Numbered from the stretch's first letter, positions 34,201-47,256 are shown. The stretch is DNA of 64,000 nucleotides from Hysterangium stoloniferum (GCA_015178975.1 WHVD01000027.1:682001-746000); one strand, 5' to 3'. The notes: generated by a model from the letters alone, not told the origin. Program-made: numbers and translations.

Positions 34201-36314
34201 CTTTCGCTCTGAAAATTCTTGGGTATTTATATTACAGAACTTAAGACTACACGCTGACATAAAGCATAGACATCAAATAATTGTTTTGACACGCCTGGCA
34301 GCGTCTCTTCACTTCAATGCAGAAGATCCGCTCGTGATACACGCAAGAAATTTTGTCGAAGTCGCATTTGTACAGTAAGAATCCTTATCGTTCTGGTTGG
34401 TCACTGGTTTCATTTTACGCAGATATGAGGTGACTGGACTTTTTTGGCTATTATCCAAGGTATTTGTTTAGCGGTGACAACTTTATGATTGTTGAAGGCG
34501 GTTCTAGCAAGGACACATGTCCGAAGAATTTTTCACATTACTACGACACGTTGTGAATAATGCCACACAGACAAGTTCCCAGGGCGAGAATCTGCGTGAT
34601 TCGATTATAAGGGATACTCTTTCGAAGGTTGCCGCCAATGCAAATGATCGGGCCATTCCGGATGTTTTGAAAAATCTCGAAAGATACGTTACCCTTTGCC
34701 ACTATCAATCGTATCCATCCAGTCTTATGCTGCGTGAGTCAATCATACGTTCGTTTTCCATTTCCATTTCACACTATTATCAAAGATATTGGCTTACGAT
34801 TGACTGCAATTGCCCGACAAACCGCGGATTTTCCTGTCTCTGGACATCAATCGAATTTCGATCCGAATCCGTTGCTTGTCATGGCTGCTACAATCGTACA
34901 GCACAACTCACAGAGCATTGTGGGTCGAAATTCATCTAAACTTTTCGGTTAACTAGATTATTTAGGATCTTTTACTGCACACTGAAACACTACTTCGTGC
35001 TGCACTCGCGAGGTTTATTGTTTCTACAGACACCCTAAAACGACTCCTCTCGGTCTGTTCTACACGCTATAAAAATACAATATCGACGGATGTCTCCCCT
35101 AATCATATTGCTCTGGGTATCGTGGATGTCCTATCTGAGTCTTTGAAGGGTAAAGTTCGCCCCGTTCCTGAATCGTTAGTTGCAATGTTGCAGGTGTGTG
35201 ATACATGAGCGCTTCGATTTTCAATCGAATTCCAATCTTGTATCGTCAGGTCGTACTCATGCTGGGAACGAATGAGGAGTTTTCGTTACCCGTGTCGGTT
35301 ATGCAACAACTAGGAGTAGACGCACTTTCCTACTTGTCATATCCGACTTATCGCGAAACTTACAGGCAAGCAGAATTTACAGCATGTCGGACATGCGCAG
35401 AGTGTTTCTTGCATGCATCATCATATAACCACTCTTTTCTCGTTCAGTCGGTCAGCGGTGAAGCGGCTTTTGGTTCTGTTTCTGTTCGAGTGTGGAATCT
35501 GATAACTCTCGCGGGTTTGGAAACCCCCAGTCCAGATGGCGCTCAAAAGTTGCTGACTCTTTTGCCCAACTTCGTAGCAGTCTTTGCTTCATCACTACGA
35601 TTACCGCTATCGGGCGTACTCAATGATTCCGCCGCACTTAGTGTCAATCATGCGTTTGCATCAGTTAAGCTCTGGATTCTATTAGCTCGTCGAAGTTGTT
35701 CGGATATGGAATCCAGCATTATCGCTGCTCATCCCGTGGAATCGGACGGCGCAGAGCGTTTGGTGTGGAATGAGTTATGGCCTCCGTTTGAAAGGCTTCT
35801 AGTACAGTCATTGTCAAACCTCTCCAGTGGAGAGAAACCTGTTCGTCCCTGCTACCCATTATATACTGATCATCCTCTAAAAAGCGGAATCATTTAGCCG
35901 CTTCTCTCCTTCATCTGGAGTTGCATTTCAGATCTGATGCTGTTTCTCAGACAAGCACGGTCTATTGTCTCGTTAGATACATCGTCCCACGTCTCTATCT
36001 TGAGCACTCTACGGTCAGCAAGTCACGGTGAAATGGCCGCCGGTAAAGTGAGTAGTATATTGCATTTTTAAATTTGGATGTTTATTTTCATGATTCACAT
36101 GATTCAGTTTGCTCGGGCGCAACGTAGCATATCTGAGCCACCAATGGACATTCCATTTGGAACTCTGGTGCAGCAAGTTTCCAACGATGTCTTGACTGCG
36201 GAAAAACTGCAAGCAGCGGATGTCTACCGTCAACGTGGCCCCGAAACCCGACGGGAACAAGCCGACAGGGTCCGTACTGCTGGCAGAGACACTCGCAATA
36301 CGACCTTGCTGTAG
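28220..36314 (+). CDS. Very large UNC80-like protein with paired Cys/His zinc modules
   Basis: About 2,400 residues in roughly 25 exons. I think it is the fungal relative of UNC80, the large helical scaffold of the NALCN sodium-leak channel complex; fungi have a related channel, Cch1. That assignment rests on overall size, helical-repeat composition and recall of fungal annotations, not on a decisive motif. Clear in the sequence are two zinc-binding modules: CHVCLMPINDFGLLCPCCF with HLSCYD, and CAVCHRPMWGHVMQGLGC with TACHKFVHSSCL. The second has C1 or PHD-like spacing. The rest is long helical sequence with few charged runs; SNFDPNPLLVMAATIVQHNS comes late. The start is taken at the ATG at 28220; an in-frame 28127 ATG is possible. 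The end is GRDTRNTTLL at 36314, converging with kinesin-5 after 75 bp. Confidence 0.55.
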
Positions 36315-36389
36315 TATACATCATTATTATAGAAATAAGCCTATTAGATTACAACATCATTGAACACAATAATGACGAAGTTCTGAAGG

Positions 36390-39300
36390 TTAACGTATCC
36401 GTCGTGATCTTGGCGGGATGTTTGTAGGTCGGTCCTTCAAGGGTTTGTTGGGTTGACCAAATCCTGGAATCTTGAAGTCTTTGCCGATATCTTTGGAAGT
36501 TGTGGATATTATGTGCTTGGAAGGCGGGGTATGGTTTGAGACAGATGTCGAAGCATCGGAAGAGGCAGATAGCTCTGGTGATTCCTCTTCTGACATTCCT
36601 ATATCTGCGTCGACGGGACTCGACTCTAAGGACTGATTGTCAGCAATCGCCAAATATGGTCCAGATTTCTTCTGAGATGTGTTTGGGACGTTGGGAGGGG
36701 ATACTTGTATGGCTTCTTCCTTCCAATCTCGCAATATATCTTCCCTGGGCCTGGTTAGTGGCCAATGCGTAGAATAAGTCCAATTACGCTTGGTAGGCGT
36801 TGAACCTGTAGATGCATCCTCCATTGTACCTTCTTGGAGGACTCTTTGGGTTGCTTGCTGTATAGTGGAGAGGTTTGTCGTTGTTGTAGCGTGATATTCA
36901 TGTACCATTGTTTGAAGTTCGTCAATCTAATTCGCAACGTCAACAAGTTATCCTTTCGAAGAGTTTACAACATACCTCGTCCACCAGCATTTCCACATGT
37001 TGATTTATATCCGTGGAGAGCACTCCGAGTCCCTGTTTCATAGAGTGATACGCTTGTTCTGTTTGAGATACTAAATTATCTGTCGCATCAATCCGAGCGC
37101 GTTTCGCTTGTCGCAAGTGATCGAATGCTAGAGGAGATGAGTCTGAATCCAATTTTACAATCCCTAGAATTGCACACCTTGCTCGCAATTGACCGTCATA
37201 GCATGATTTTGCTGAGCCATTTGTTTCGACTGAGCTGATATAGACTGATTTATATGGGTTTTAATGGTTGTTAGTCCAGTTTGGAAGCCGCCCGTGAGCC
37301 TTGACAGACCCTGTAAAAACTAAATCACGACGAAGAATGGCATATAACTTGAAAATATTACCTTCAAACCGTCTCCATGCAATTTTTGCGTATTCACATC
37401 ATGCTTTTGTAATGTGGCGTCCCAGTCAGCACGACGCTTCACTCCCACCTCAAATTGTTCCACCTGTCTAGCCGTGAGTCTTTCCATCGCAACTTCTCCC
37501 TTGACAACAGTTTCTCGTATAGGATCTATTGCATCACGTAAACGCTTGTCCCTCCCATCAATATATTCGGCCAATAGACCAGAGATGTGATGAAGGAGTT
37601 CGTCTCGGGAACGCTCAGATTCTACTTTTTCAACGCGAAGGAGACCTGTTAACATCAGATTTTGTTGACAAAGCCTCTCGATCTAGAAGTCACAGTGAGC
37701 GAGCCAAAAGTATTTTTCACGTGTATATACTTACTTCTTTGCTGGCATTGTCCGTGACAAATCGACGCGCTTCTGCCGAAGCGTCATGTTCGAGGTCAAT
37801 GTAGTTTTTGGTTTCACTAATCACCGAACTCAATAGCACTGACATAGCAGTGATAGCTTTACCAACGACTTCGGCATTTTTCAAACCAGAGTCTTGAACC
37901 TCGAAGCAGGCCATCTCGAAGCTCGTTAATAAACCGTTGGCCCACTGGCCGAAACAGGTTTGCATTGCAGTCCTGGCCGACTTGATACTAGTTTCCATGT
38001 CACATAAAGCGGTATCCGAAACGCATTCGCTGGATTGTATTTTCGACAGATGGTCAGATAAGAACTGAAGCTGGGAGTCTATGGCAGCCGTTTGGCTCTC
38101 TAAGGCCTAGTAAGAGGATCAGGACGACGAATACGATTGAATTGAGTCCTTACTTTCGTTTTAGCTGATCGTAGCTGTTGGGCACCGTCGCAAAGCTTGA
38201 CATTCGACTGATTGCAGGCATTCATAAAGTCCTGAAGTTGCCTATTGGTAGAAACTGTATTTTCGAGCAATGACTTTCCATACTTCGATACTGCTTGAAT
38301 GTTCGCATTTGCCATGAGACTTTTCCGCCCTGATGGAGTTATTGGGCAAACGTAATGAAGTGATCATGATAATTCATACCGAGTTTTTCGAACAGGCTTT
38401 GAGCGTCTGCTAAGCTCTTCTCCAAAGTACCTTTCAATTCCTCGGCTACGAGGTTTAATCGAACCTCAGTCTGTTCATGAGCCTCCCGAACAATGCATTC
38501 CTTTTCGAAGTCGCCCCTGACACCTCTAAGCTCATTCCGGGTCGTCTCCAGACTTTCAGCAGTAATTTTGAGCGCCTCTTTAGTATTTATTAATTCTAGC
38601 TCGCGTTTTTGGAGGAGAGTAACGCTTTGGTCAAACTCCTCCCGAACAGCACATAACTGGGACTCTATCCAGGTGACTTGCCGCTTTGTCTCGTCAAGTT
38701 TGGTCTGAACTTCTTCTTGCTCTTTCAACTGTTGATCCCACGCTTCTTGTTGAATCACTATGCCATTCTTTTCACGAGCATTGGTTAGGTCGCCTTTAAG
38801 CCGTTCGATTTCAGCGACATATTCTTTCATAAGGGCATTCTTCGTGAGTCGTTGGTTAACTTCGGGTTTATTGCGGATACTCTTAGCACGCAGGGCATAT
38901 TCCAGAGTTGAGAGCGTTTCTTCCATATTACATTTCGCTGGAGAGACCGTGGCAATAATGCAGGTTTTTGTTCGACCGCCGAGGGAGTCTTGAAGCAAGC
39001 GTGTAAGTTTAGATTCACTGTGATTACGTTATTGGGCACTCGTTGTCGACCGAAAGGAACACGTACCGATAAGGAACATGAGAAGACTTATCAACGAGTC
39101 CATTAATGACACGCCCAAGCGTCAGCAGACTCTGGTTAATCATACCCGCCTCTCTTGCACGCTTATTTTCGGCACCGGACCTCCCAATATTTTCCGAACC
39201 AGCAAGGTCAACGAGGTTTAACTTTGCGACTTTCAACAAGTCGTCACCGAGTGCGGAGGTCTCTTTCAAATGCATCGTGATAGAGAAGACAGAATGAGAT

Positions 39301-40343
39301 CGGCTAAAAGGAGAGACGTTAGTGGGAATTAACAAAAGAATAATACCACCCAATACCTTGAATGATCATTGAAATTTGTTGCCGCAACCTGTCGCCGCAT
39401 ACTGCCCTTCGTTAAGAGAGCTATGGCGTGGGCGGCGTCCTTGACAGGTATCTCCTCAAGACCTTGTATGAACACTCCACGTTTAGTCGAGTCATCAAAT
39501 ATCTTCAGGCCTGAGTTCCCTTGTCCCTGGGTGTGCTGACCGCCTCCCACGCCCATAGGTTGTGAATTGCCAATCGGTGAGGTCAGTTCAGATGCTAAAA
39601 GGTCACGCAACTCTTCGTTGTAAAGTTCGACAAATGATATCTTAACGCTGAAATCTGGTACATTGGCCTCCAAATGTTGAAATAGCTTGTAAAGGACTCG
39701 TGGAATTATGCCCGCATTGATGGATGGGTTACCCAAAGGTGTTGGCATGACATCGCCTTGCATTGTATATCTAAAAGAAAAAACAACAGCTAAAATACTT
39801 TGAATTGAGAGCAATAGCCTGTGCTCACGTTTTGCCTGTCCCTGTCTGGCCATATGCAAAAAGGGTACAATTGTATCCTGCAAGAGCCTGTTCGAGGAAT
39901 GGAGAGACAACATCGTTGTAAATCATAGCCTGGTCAGCCTCTGGACCAAAAACGCGATCAAATGGATATGTTCTAGTGGGAGCGAGCGTGACAACGCCAA
40001 ACGTGGACGTAGTTGAACCAGCCTCAATGGTGATATTTTCCCCTCGTGCCCCATTAGTTGTGACGATAACCGGTGATGAATCGTGAATTTCGCGTTCAGC
40101 GCGACGCCTACAACGCACCACTACTTGAATGCTAGTTCCTGCATCATGTGGCGCGAATGTCTTCTTGGAATGCTGTCTTGAAGGAGATACAGGACGCGCT
40201 GAACTTTGTGCAATATTTTCGTCTAGAGAGGACGCAGATGACTTAGCCAATGCAGACTTTGGACGATGGGCACTCGGTAGGGCTGGGGGTGGCATATCAA
40301 GCTTGCGTGAACCCGTTGCAGTTGTGGGACGTCGAAGGGACAT
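36390..40343 (-). CDS. Kinesin-5 (BimC/Eg5/Cut7) mitotic motor
   Basis: Kinesin-5 is a homotetrameric plus-end motor that slides antiparallel spindle microtubules apart. Residues 1-70 are a Ser/Pro-rich head ([15 protein letters not shown]). The motor domain starts [15 protein letters not shown] and has the P-loop [11 protein letters not shown], switch I sequence around NDHSR and switch [21 protein letters not shown], with [19 protein letters not shown]. The neck is followed by [20 protein letters not shown] and [16 protein letters not shown] long coiled coil follows ([18 protein letters not shown] and others). The tail carries a BimC box-like stretch [17 protein letters not shown], which in relatives includes a Cdk1-site threonine; here TRP fits that position. 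About 1,130 residues, ending at 36390. Confidence 0.93.
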
Positions 40344-40685
40344 AGTGAAGAGTTTGGACGCACTCGTCACGTGACAGGCGCGTTGTTGTAGCGCGAAGTC
40401 TTCTTACGTAATGTTATTTGTAGCCGACATGGCACTTAACATCCGCGCTCTCCAGTGGGTATTTTGCATATTATTTTTGCTTAGATACGTTATTATTTTT
40501 ATTCAACGGTTTGTATAAACGGCTGGTATACATATTTTAGATGCAATAATTAGTCGTGAAGATCCGGGAAGTATTAGCAGAGGGAGAGATCAATTTAGGT
40601 ACTGGAAGTGTTAGTGCGCTTATGGTGCACCATGTTAGCAAAGGGAATACCAGGTTATTCTACAAGAAACTATACACTTTGACAA
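40344..40685. other. Intergenic gap between kinesin-5 and DPM2
   Basis: About 340 bp holding the kinesin-5 promoter and the DPM2 3' end, AT-rich in the middle (TTTGCTTAGATACGTTATT). No extra gene or repeat was found. Confidence 0.4.
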
Positions 40686-41052
40686 TTAAGCCACTTTCCC
40701 CGTCCGTTTAGCATTATTTTTTGCCCTCTCCTTGTTGATAACCGACCCAACAAAAAAGCCGATCACAGACAGACCCACGACTAGGGCAAAGCTAGGCAAA
40801 CGAATGGCCCATTCACGAGCTGGAAACAAGTCATGAACATAATGCGATGCAGGGAAAAATGGCTATCAATGCGGTTAGACTTTGAACACGGAGAGAGAGA
40901 CCAGGGGACAAACCAGGAGTATTGCCCAGACAGTGTAATATACGAATATGAATGATGCTGTTACGATCATGAGCCCTCCAAGAGCTTTATCACTAACAGC
41001 CTACGCCCCTCATTATGACGGATATATCAAAGCCAACAAAAAAACGCACCAT
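40686..41052 (-). CDS. DPM2: Dolichol-phosphate mannose synthase regulatory subunit DPM2
   Basis: DPM2 is a small ER membrane protein that stabilises the dolichol-phosphate mannose synthase and also associates with GPI-GlcNAc transferase. Three minus-strand exons code 88 residues: 41052-41050 (the ATG alone), 41000-40914 and 40862-40686. Joined, they read MAVSDKALGGLMIVTASFIF, then VYYTVWAILLPFFPASHYVH, DLFPAREWAIRLPSFALVVG, LSVIGFFVGSVINKERAKNN and AKRTGKVA. The two membrane helices and the DKALGG and LLPF...VH...FPAR..A..LP motifs are family features, and length fits the 80-90 usual. The lysine-rich C-terminus could act in ER retention. The gene is divergent from TRS120, with 103 bp between starts. 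It is too finely split to appear as one open frame. Confidence 0.93.
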
Positions 41053-41155
41053 GATAAAGGTGTGCGAAGTATGTCTGTAAGGTGTTGATTCAGCCACTTT
41101 ATTAGACGCCCGTTAGTCTAATTACAAGTTATATTGTCTCTCACCGTCTTTGGCG
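41053..41155. promoter_or_regulatory. Shared promoter of DPM2 and TRS120
   Basis: 103 bp separate the two divergent start codons. It is AT-rich, with ATTACAAGTTATATTG in the centre; no further motif is clear. Confidence 0.55.
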
Positions 41156-44100
41156 ATGGAATTTCCTCCATTCGCGTCGCTGGGTCATGTCAGAATTCTG
41201 GTGGTTCCAGTAGGAAATATTAAGAAGCAAGCATTTGACAAGTGGGCCAATATTGTACGGTCTTTTGAGACTATTAGACTCGGTGACATTTCCCCACACA
41301 GTCGAGATGACTACGGTACGTTAAAAGATATCGTCTTGAACGGTACTCATTACTCATTACTGGCAGGACGATTCATGCCCGCTGCCTTATCTCCTGGTTA
41401 TCTTCATTTGAGCTATCCTTCTCATCCACCTCCGCTCTGGCATGCCCCGTTGGGTCTTTTTCGACCATCAGAATTTCCCCTTGGAATTATTGGGATAGCC
41501 CAAACGTCTTCATCATTAACAAGTATACTTTCCCAGTTCAATGCCGAAGTGGCACAACTATTTTCTGCAAATCCTTTGTTTCCTCTAGCACAGAATTGCT
41601 ACGTTTTCGAGGATGAAGGAAATGCTGCACCGGCAAATCTAGGGGAATCTCATCCAGGGATGGTTGTCATACCCAATGTTATGGGAAACAAAGAAGTATA
41701 TATCGGGACCCTTGTTTCTGAGCTATGCTCAAGCATTCTGGCAGAATTCTCAAATCTAGTCAGTTTCTCCATTTGATTAATGGTCTTGAGCTCATTCGTG
41801 CCAGGCGCGTGCTGTTGAATCCAGTCTGGGAATGGAGATACTTAACTCGACTTTATTTCCTATTATTCCCGGCCTCTCGGACCAGTCGTTGCATGAGCAA
41901 CCTGGTCCGACTCGAAATTCACAGTTTTTTAGTCAAGGAGGAGTAGACTCCCCTACGACGTCCGAGCCTTCCTCTCGCTCGGCTACGCCGGTGCTGAGGG
42001 CATCCACTTTTGATGCTGGTCGTCCTGTCCCCAGTCACAATTTATCTCTTGCTGCATCAGTCGCCTCTAAATCTGCGAGACGTCAAAGTGGCATCACTAT
42101 TCCTCAAACCGGGAGGCTCTTTAAGCTACTGGGCGATCTATTTCTTCTAGCGGGTAGAAATTCTGATGCGGGGGTCTGGTCAGTCGCTCGCCTGATGTGT
42201 TGCTAATGTTGACTATCAAACAGGTACACAAAATCGGCCTCGTTACTGAATTCTCCTCATGATGCGGTTTGGAATGCATCCGCTCTTGAAGGGCTTTGCA
42301 CAGTCCAGGTTCTTGAAGCTTGGAATGCTGGACATGGTCTTGTATGTGTTGTTCATGCTCTAACGAACTTGGGCAAAGGATAAAGCTGACAGAATTTTAG
42401 CATAAATCCAATTCAAATGAAGGGAAAGAATCATGGCTTGATATCTCTGAGAAGCTTTCGCAGGCCGCAACCTTGTATTCCCGAGCAACTCCTTCAGTTG
42501 GAACATCGTCCCCTGAAGTTGATTCATCTCTCATAATACTTCTTTACACCAACTGCGTCACTAGACATGCATCCTTACTCTTCTCTATATGGGCTTCAAA
42601 AGGTTGGGGTCCACTCGCATTTGTCACCCTTATTCGACCTGGCCTACCCCTTACCTTTACACCAACCCCGCCTGACGAATCCCACCGTATACGGTTGAGC
42701 ACGATAACAGGCATCTCTCGTGCTACTATCGCGAATACTCTAGCCCAAGCCCATGGTCCCTTTCTTCTTCACCTGGAGCCACATGACCGCATACGACTCT
42801 TGCAACATATGGCGGCTACATATTCATGTCTGGGGTTTCGCAGAAAGGAAGTATATGTACTGAGGGAATTGCTGAGCACGGTCATGGATGTGCTTGTGTG
42901 TAATAGGGACGAAGCAATGAAAACTGCTCGAGAGAAGGGGAGCGGTATGCCAGCACTAAATTCAAAGGAGCTAAGAACTATTGGTTTTAGGGAGCGCGAA
43001 AATGCTGAGGGGAATGAGAGTATAATGGAGTTGGTCAGATATGTATGCGAGGTCTATGGCATTGATCTTACTGCTGTCAAGCTCCTTGACTCTGACGTAT
43101 TAGACGACATTGAGACCACTGCTGATACGGAAATGCCGGAAATGTGCAAATCACAGTTTGGATGGGACGAACTTCAATTGGGCGTGGTGCGGGAAGCAGT
43201 TGCGATTGTGGAAGCACTTCCAGGTGACCTCCTATTTACTGGTTTTGACACCTCTCTCAACCTTCTGCTGCAGATTATGCAACAGTTGCACAATTTGATC
43301 TTTCTGCGCTGAGGACGTTGCATGCAATCCTCAGCCCGTTAGACCAGACGTATCTATATACCAACTCTACGAAAGCATTGGTGACAGCCCGCAGAAGAGG
43401 GGACGATAGACGAATAGAGTTTTGGTCTGGCAACCCCATCGTCAACATTGAAATCAGCCCGTATGTACACCCCCCGTTTTTATCACGATGTTCATGCTTA
43501 GTGTCACTCGCAAAGATTAAGTTTCGTTCGGCTGCCCATTGAACACCAAGCGAAGGACTTGCTACCACCGAGTGAGGAAGCAGATGCTATCGTAGGAAAT
43601 CGGGACCCGTTTATCTATAATCCACGATTAGTTGCAAGCATATCAAAGTCGCAGGTCAGTAATGAATAGAGCTGAGGGCAGTGTATATAACTTATACCAA
43701 CGCCAGGCCTTCATAGTTCAAAATGAACCCATTGAATTTGTTCTCACGCTGAAAAATCCATACGCGTTTGATCTCGAGCTGCAGAGCCTCTCATTAAGGT
43801 GAGTTCAAAAGGTATTCGCTAGTCGAGAGCAATTTTCACGACCGCCCATGACATTTTAGCACATCCGGTGTTTCTCTGGAAGCAGACCCCTCATCTGTAA
43901 CCATTGCTGCGAATTCGTATCATGTTACACGGATTATTGCAACAGCCACTGAACCTGGCACCCTTGTTGTTCGAGGATGCCTTGTTCAAGCTCACGGTGG
44001 GATGCCTCGAGAATTTGTATTCCCACTTACTACCGAAGAGGCGAACATATCCCTGGCGAAGCGCAAAAGCGCTTGGCAGGCAGAGGTAGATAGAATCAAG

Positions 44101-45899
44101 GAAACTGGACTGGATGCACGCCCATGGATACGCAATAAGCGGCTATCCCTGGCTAAACCGAAAATATCCAAAACATCTAAAGGTGTAGCTCAGATGTCGT
44201 TTATTCAGTGCACGGTTGTGCCGCAACAGCCTCTTATGAGGATACGGCGCACTTCTCTCACTCATGGTGCCGTCATGATGTACGATGGAGAAACGTGAGT
44301 CCCTGCCTGTTTTAGCGTCTGTGCAATTATTGAGATCGTTCGAAGATCGTTCGTGCGCCTCACTGTAGAAAACGTGTCAACCATCCCCATCGAATTTATA
44401 AAAGTCACATGTATTGATTCAACAATGGCACCTGCGCAACAGGCGTTGGCGGAGGGCGAGCTGTCTGTGTTTGAGACATACGAAACAGAGTATGAATTAT
44501 TACGTCGGCCGGTTTTCCGCTGGGACCAAGAGACACAACCAAAATCTATAGGCCCTGGTAAGAAGGCAATTATCACTATCATTTGCTCTGGTAAAATCGG
44601 CTGGTATGTGGTTAAGTATCACGGTACTCAAATATTGACGGGATTCTTTCTTTGCATAGTACAAGTGGGAGTGTTCAAATATCGTATTCTAATATTCGCC
44701 AAGAATCTTTGACACAATATGATGTCTTCCATACCCGACAAGTCATATACCCTGTGCTCGTTACTGTTTACAACACCCTTGAATGTCATAATATGGATAT
44801 CCTGCCGTTCACTTCAGAAAGTCCCCAGATTTCAGGTGCAGAAAACGCTCAGGCACATTGCCACATTGGGAAACGTCCATTTGAGGACAAGGATGGTGAA
44901 TGGTGTCTTTTCACCGTGGATGTGCGCAATACGTACGGGATGCCATTCGAGGTAACTTTGGAGCGGCAAGAAGATGGTGAGTGGAGGTCGTGATGTATGC
45001 TCTGATCAGTCTGAGACAGATGTATTCCAGAGGAACTATCAGGTTTGACTACCCGGCTGGTCTCTCCAGGATCAACATCACGGTAAGGATTCCTCAGATA
45101 TATTGAAAAGTGACACTAATGCCCTCCGATCAGGATAATACTGCCCATCAAGCGATTTTTACTATCTGAAACACAGTTATCTACACCTATCCCAACGCTA
45201 TCTGATCGTCAGTTTGTGGTTTCTAAATCAAAACTAACCTCAAAGGAAGAGCGCCATCAGCGTGAACTCTTTTGGTATCGCGAAGCGCTTTTCAGTCATG
45301 TCAAGGGCAAATGGCGTGAAGTAAGATGTGCCCGTTCCCTTTGACAAGTAGTAGCTCACTGACATATGATATATAGGCGGGAGGCAGTCGTTTTGGGTGG
45401 CTATCGTTACGGCAACAGCGATTTACTGCACTTATGCTGGACGCATTGCGGACCGACCGCTCGCGACTAAAATTGTCTCTTGTAAGTTACAATGACAGCG
45501 GGGAGTGTTGTAGCTTGGTTTGCGGAAGTAAAACGACAACTGGACCTGACCGATTTGTGTATTTGCGTGCGACCGTTGTCAATCAAACCCGTAAGCCACT
45601 TTTACCGCTAATGCCCTTTGAAGATACTGAGTAAGTTTGCAGCGGATCCTATGGTAATGACCTTATCCTTCACAGTCAATCCAAGTGAACACGTATTATA
45701 CGATGGAGTGATCTGTAACATCCCTGTAGGTGAATTATCGAGCGGCGAAGAGCGACAGATGGAGATCGGTCTGTGTTTTGTCTCAGAAGGAAAATTTGAT
45801 CTGCGAGCCACGGTCAATGTGATCGGGGATGATCCGAACACAGACAGCAAGACTGGAGAGGGAGAGCTGCGGGTCATTGTTCGCAGTGATGATCGATAA
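41156..45899 (+). CDS. TRS120: TRAPP II subunit Trs120/TRAPPC9
   Basis: Trs120 is a scaffold of the TRAPP II complex, the exchange factor for Golgi Rab GTPases. The start MEFPPFASLGHVRILVVPVG is the standard N-terminus of the family. It continues with PGYLHLSYPSHPPPLWHAPL and FRPSEFPLGIIGIA. Middle exons include a Ser-rich insert, then GRLFKLLGDLFLLAGRNSDA and LYSRATPSVGTSSPEVDSSL. The second half has beta-sandwich (ASPM/ Ig-like) sequence: FIVQNEPIEFVLTLKNPYAF, FVRLTVENVSTIPIEFIKVT and EDKDGEWCLFTVDVRNTYGM. The last exon is IPVGELSSGEERQMEIGLCF, ending IVRSDDR at 45899. About 1,300 residues in some fifteen exons, similar to yeast. The nearest ATG to the conserved start is used; no earlier in-frame ATG is seen. 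Confidence 0.93.
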
Positions 45900-46077
45900 T
45901 ACTTTCTGTGGGTCACTAATTACCATAGACAGTATTGATTGTCAGGTTAAATGGCATCGAGCACTGTGCTGTATACCAGGCGGGGGGGAACCTTGTCCTA
46001 CACCCTATCCTGCTGCTGCAGGATTCAGCCTGCACACTGTAGAATGTATACATATTAATGGTTCATACATAATTCAC

Positions 46078-46651
46078 TTAGAATTCTTCAGAATCCTGCC
46101 TAAATGCTATTGAGTAGAGCAGGATAGTGCCATAAACCTTGAGGTGTAACGTAAGCATTAGTGGGATATGGGGAGGGCAATGTTAGAAACATACCAATCC
46201 ACCACCTATTACTGACATGACACACGCTGCTGGGTGGATTACCTCCGCATGAGCCAGGACAAGAGGGAGAGCGAACCCAGTAACGACAATGATAGCTGTG
46301 ATAAAGCGCCCGAGGTCGATTGGAGAGGATGAGGACTCTAATGAATCGGTGGAGAAATCATCTCCTCCACAATGAGCAAACAATGCATTTGGTAAAGGTG
46401 CGAGCACGAAGGTTAAGGCTAGAGATGCAACAGTCCTTGAAGCCTCAGAAGAACAATAAGACTGCAGCGACACTTACCCACTAGCAGTGGCAACCAGTTC
46501 GACCACAACGCACAGGAAAGGATGACGAGAAGAAATCCGACGGCGAGGACGAAGGATAGTAAAATGACGGCTACGCAATGGTTAGTGAGAGCAACCATAA
46601 TTTTTTACCGAACACGGTCAGAACCGACTCACTCTTTAATCCTGCAGTCAT
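46078..46651 (-). CDS. VPS55: Vps55 endosomal sorting protein (OB-RGRP family)
   Basis: Vps55 is a four-helix membrane protein of late endosomes that forms a complex with Vps68 for transport to the vacuole. Four minus-strand exons, the first only 19 nt (46651-46633), join to give MTAGLKTVILLSFVLAVGFL, LVILSCALWSNWLPLLVALT, FVLAPLPNALFAHCGGDDFS, a Ser-rich loop, then DLGRFITAIIVVTGFALPLV, LAHAEVIHPAACVMSVIGGG and LVYGTILLYSIAFRQDSEEF. This matches the family throughout, with a loop a few residues longer than usual. About 140 residues. The acceptor giving LLV-ALTF lies at TCTCTAG, several bases past an earlier AG that would break the frame. It converges with TRS120, with 178 bp between stops. 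Confidence 0.95.
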
Positions 46652-46897
46652 ATATGAGCGTATATCGGTGAGGTTAGCGCCCGATCGTATGCGGTTTTGA
46701 GGGTTATCCGACAAGGCGGAACATTGGCTGAAGGCACAGTCAAATGTCTAATGCGCAGCTCACAATCTCGTACAAGGTCTATATTATTCACAGTTGGGTG
46801 TCGATAGTGCAGCGTTCCAAGCTATTACAGTCAACCATATCTACTTGCCATGCGCGGTAACAGGACAACAACACATGGTTTGAGTCACTCAGCCCTA

Positions 46898-47256
46898 CTA
46901 ACTTATGCCTCTCTCTGCCTCGTCTGCAGCATCGATCCATTCCGAATAAATGTCAATGGGCTCTGTCAAGTCTGCATTTGCTAATAAGCACTACTTCCAT
47001 CAAATACTTCAAGGACGTACGATTAACTTTGCTCTGGTAATTCTGCGAACATATCTTGCAGTTGAGATATGCAACTCCCTCCTTTCGATCCAGCTTCACG
47101 GTCACCGACTTTTCGTGGTGGCAATAAAGACAGGTGAATGAAGTCTCTGTGGCACATTGGTGAGAATTACGAGTACTTGTAAAGCTAGGGCGTACCAAGA
47201 GGCTCTTTTTTGCGAGCAGTACCGGGTTTGCGACTGGATTTTTTGCGTTTCCCCAT
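46898..47256 (-). CDS. ELF1: Transcription elongation factor Elf1 (ELOF1)
   Basis: Elf1 binds RNA polymerase II near the DNA entry path and helps it pass nucleosomes and lesions. Three exons give about 83 residues. Exon 1 is basic (MGKRKKSSRKPGTARKKEPL). Exon 2 holds the zinc ribbon: ETSFTCLYCHHEKSVTVKLD and RKEGVAYLNCKICSQNYQS, with two CxxC pairs. Exon 3 reads LTEPIDIYSEWIDAADEAER and ends GIS at 46898. The second intron donor is taken as AAAG|GTTAATCG, which is unusual but restores the family sequence. The gene follows VPS55 on the same strand. It works on the same polymerase as Spt6, encoded 25 kb away. Confidence 0.93.
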
